Of a stretch of DNA of 64,000 nt, positions 63,441-64,000 are shown piece by piece. The notes beneath the pieces are model-generated. The model did not search any database and was not told where the DNA came from. It was given only the letters and a program-made list of their open reading frames with translations. Made by a program: the position numbers and the translations under genes. Location of the stretch: positions 62,001-126,000 of the forward strand of contig NZ_CANMSY010000004.1 of NCBI RefSeq assembly GCF_947500705.1, read 5' to 3'. Numbering within the stretch: position 1 is the stretch's first letter; each line of letters begins with the position of its first letter. Source of the stretch: an uncultured Brachybacterium sp. (lineage in GTDB: Bacteria; Actinomycetota; Actinomycetes; Actinomycetales; Dermabacteraceae).

Positions 63441-64000
63441 TCAGTCGAAGAAGCCCGGGACATCGATCGCTCCGCCGGCAGCCTCGAACTCCGCAGCAAT
63501 CGCGGCGGCGAGCGCCGGGTCGTGGAGGGCATCGAGCACGGTCGCGGCGAGGCCGTAGGCCCCGTCGGCCGCGGCGGTGCGAGCGTCCTCGGACACCGCC
63601 GCCGAGGCGAATTCCCGGGTGTGGAGCGCGACCTCGGGCGGGGCGATGCGGATGACCGGGTGGATGCCGGGGATCCGGTAGCTGACGTTGCCGAAATCGG
63701 TGGAGGCCGCGAGTGAGGGCGAGACGACGCCGTGGGGCAGCGGGTCCCGGCCGCGGCGGCGCTGGGCCTGCACCCAGCGGCCGGTCAGCGCCTCGTTGGT
63801 GCGCACCGGCAGCGAGGGCGGGTGCTCGTCCCAGCGGATCGTGAGGCCGACGCCGGCCATCAGGGCTGCCCCGCGCGCCACCTCCTCGACGCGCTGCGAG
63901 AGGTCCCTGAGCGTCTCGGGGCGCTGGGAGCGCACGTACAGGTCGAGCCGCGCGTGGTCCGGCACGACGCTCGCCCGTTCGCCGCCCTCACGGATCACGG
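63441..64000 (-). CDS. M20 family amidohydrolase, C-terminal part (runs off right edge)
   Basis: The last 186 residues of a M20-type peptidase. Visible are VVPDHARLDLYVRSQRPETL, the dimerisation strand, SLAASTDFGNVSYRIPGIHP (the conserved S/T-D-x-G-N-V-S motif with a metal Asp) and HTREFASAA with the His of the active site. The start lies beyond the window. Together with abgT it could cleave p-aminobenzoyl-glutamate or a similar acylated amino acid. The 146-bp spacer to abgT has G-rich GTGCGGGG(C/T)GGGG repeats. Confidence 0.85.
   Translation of the reverse strand, partial: VIREGGERASVVPDHARLDLYVRSQRPETLRDLSQRVEEVARGAALMAGVGLTIRWDEHPPSLPVRTNEALTGRWVQAQRRRGRDPLPHGVVSPSLAASTDFGNVSYRIPGIHPVIRIAPPEVALHTREFASAAVSEDARTAAADGAYGLAATVLDALHDPALAAAIAAEFEAAGGAIDVPGFFD

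Overview
The window is high-GC actinobacterial DNA. The evidence is a GC-biased third codon position throughout, frequent GTG starts, a SRP RNA of actinobacterial type, arsenate-mycothiol-transferase-type ArsC, an actinobacterial two-domain glutamine-dependent NadE, and a DnaX with a very long low-complexity tau region. Gene content and style (proline-rich small proteins, Dermabacteraceae-like transporters) suggest Brachybacterium or a close relative; the genus is an inference. I see no prophage, plasmid, transposase or CRISPR. It looks like ordinary chromosome with accessory patches.

Layout. 1-6.8 kb: the tail of a TetR regulator, a small-protein/epimerase pair, an AI-2E-type permease, then a ketone-body cluster (scoA-scoB-thiolase) and a gamma carbonic anhydrase; the thiolase has lost its stop in frame. 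6.8-16.4 kb: adenosine deaminase, a PRC-barrel/glycosyltransferase pair, a second TetR whose ligand domain resembles the first, the lysC-asd operon (with a probable internal start for the aspartokinase beta subunit) and a DUF559-type protein. 16.5-29.5 kb: a polyol dehydrogenase beside a truncated sugar permease, NadE, a complete sugar ABC importer lacking its own ATPase, an ABC-2 type ATPase/permease pair, a large membrane protein and recR. 29.7-42.8 kb: GyrI-like protein, dnaX, a novel membrane protein, a VOC protein, a dicarboxylate symporter, an MFS transporter, a TIGR01777 oxidoreductase, the SRP RNA and an AGCS amino-acid symporter. 42.9-53.6 kb: aldo/keto reductase divergent from a DUF779 protein, small membrane proteins, a RibD-type reductase, an aldehyde dehydrogenase, a FAD monooxygenase and an asymmetric heterodimeric ABC exporter. 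54-64 kb: Trk/Ktr potassium uptake, a divergent arsenic-resistance locus with two kinds of ArsC, LrgAB, a Tat-exported C39-like protein, and an AbgT/M20 pair at the right edge.

Two cross-cutting signals stand out. (1) Dispersed palindromic repeats, mostly at 3' gene ends: six copies of one ~58-bp family and two of a ~70-bp family. One copy is a perfect 25-bp stem sitting exactly where a sugar permease is cut off. (2) Minisatellites inside proteins, whose units (6, 15, 18, 36 bp) are all multiples of three, while intergenic ones often are not. Many genes have 4-nt ATGA or GTGA coupled overlaps, and several starts lack a Shine-Dalgarno but have a -10 hexamer 6-8 nt upstream, which suggests leaderless mRNAs.
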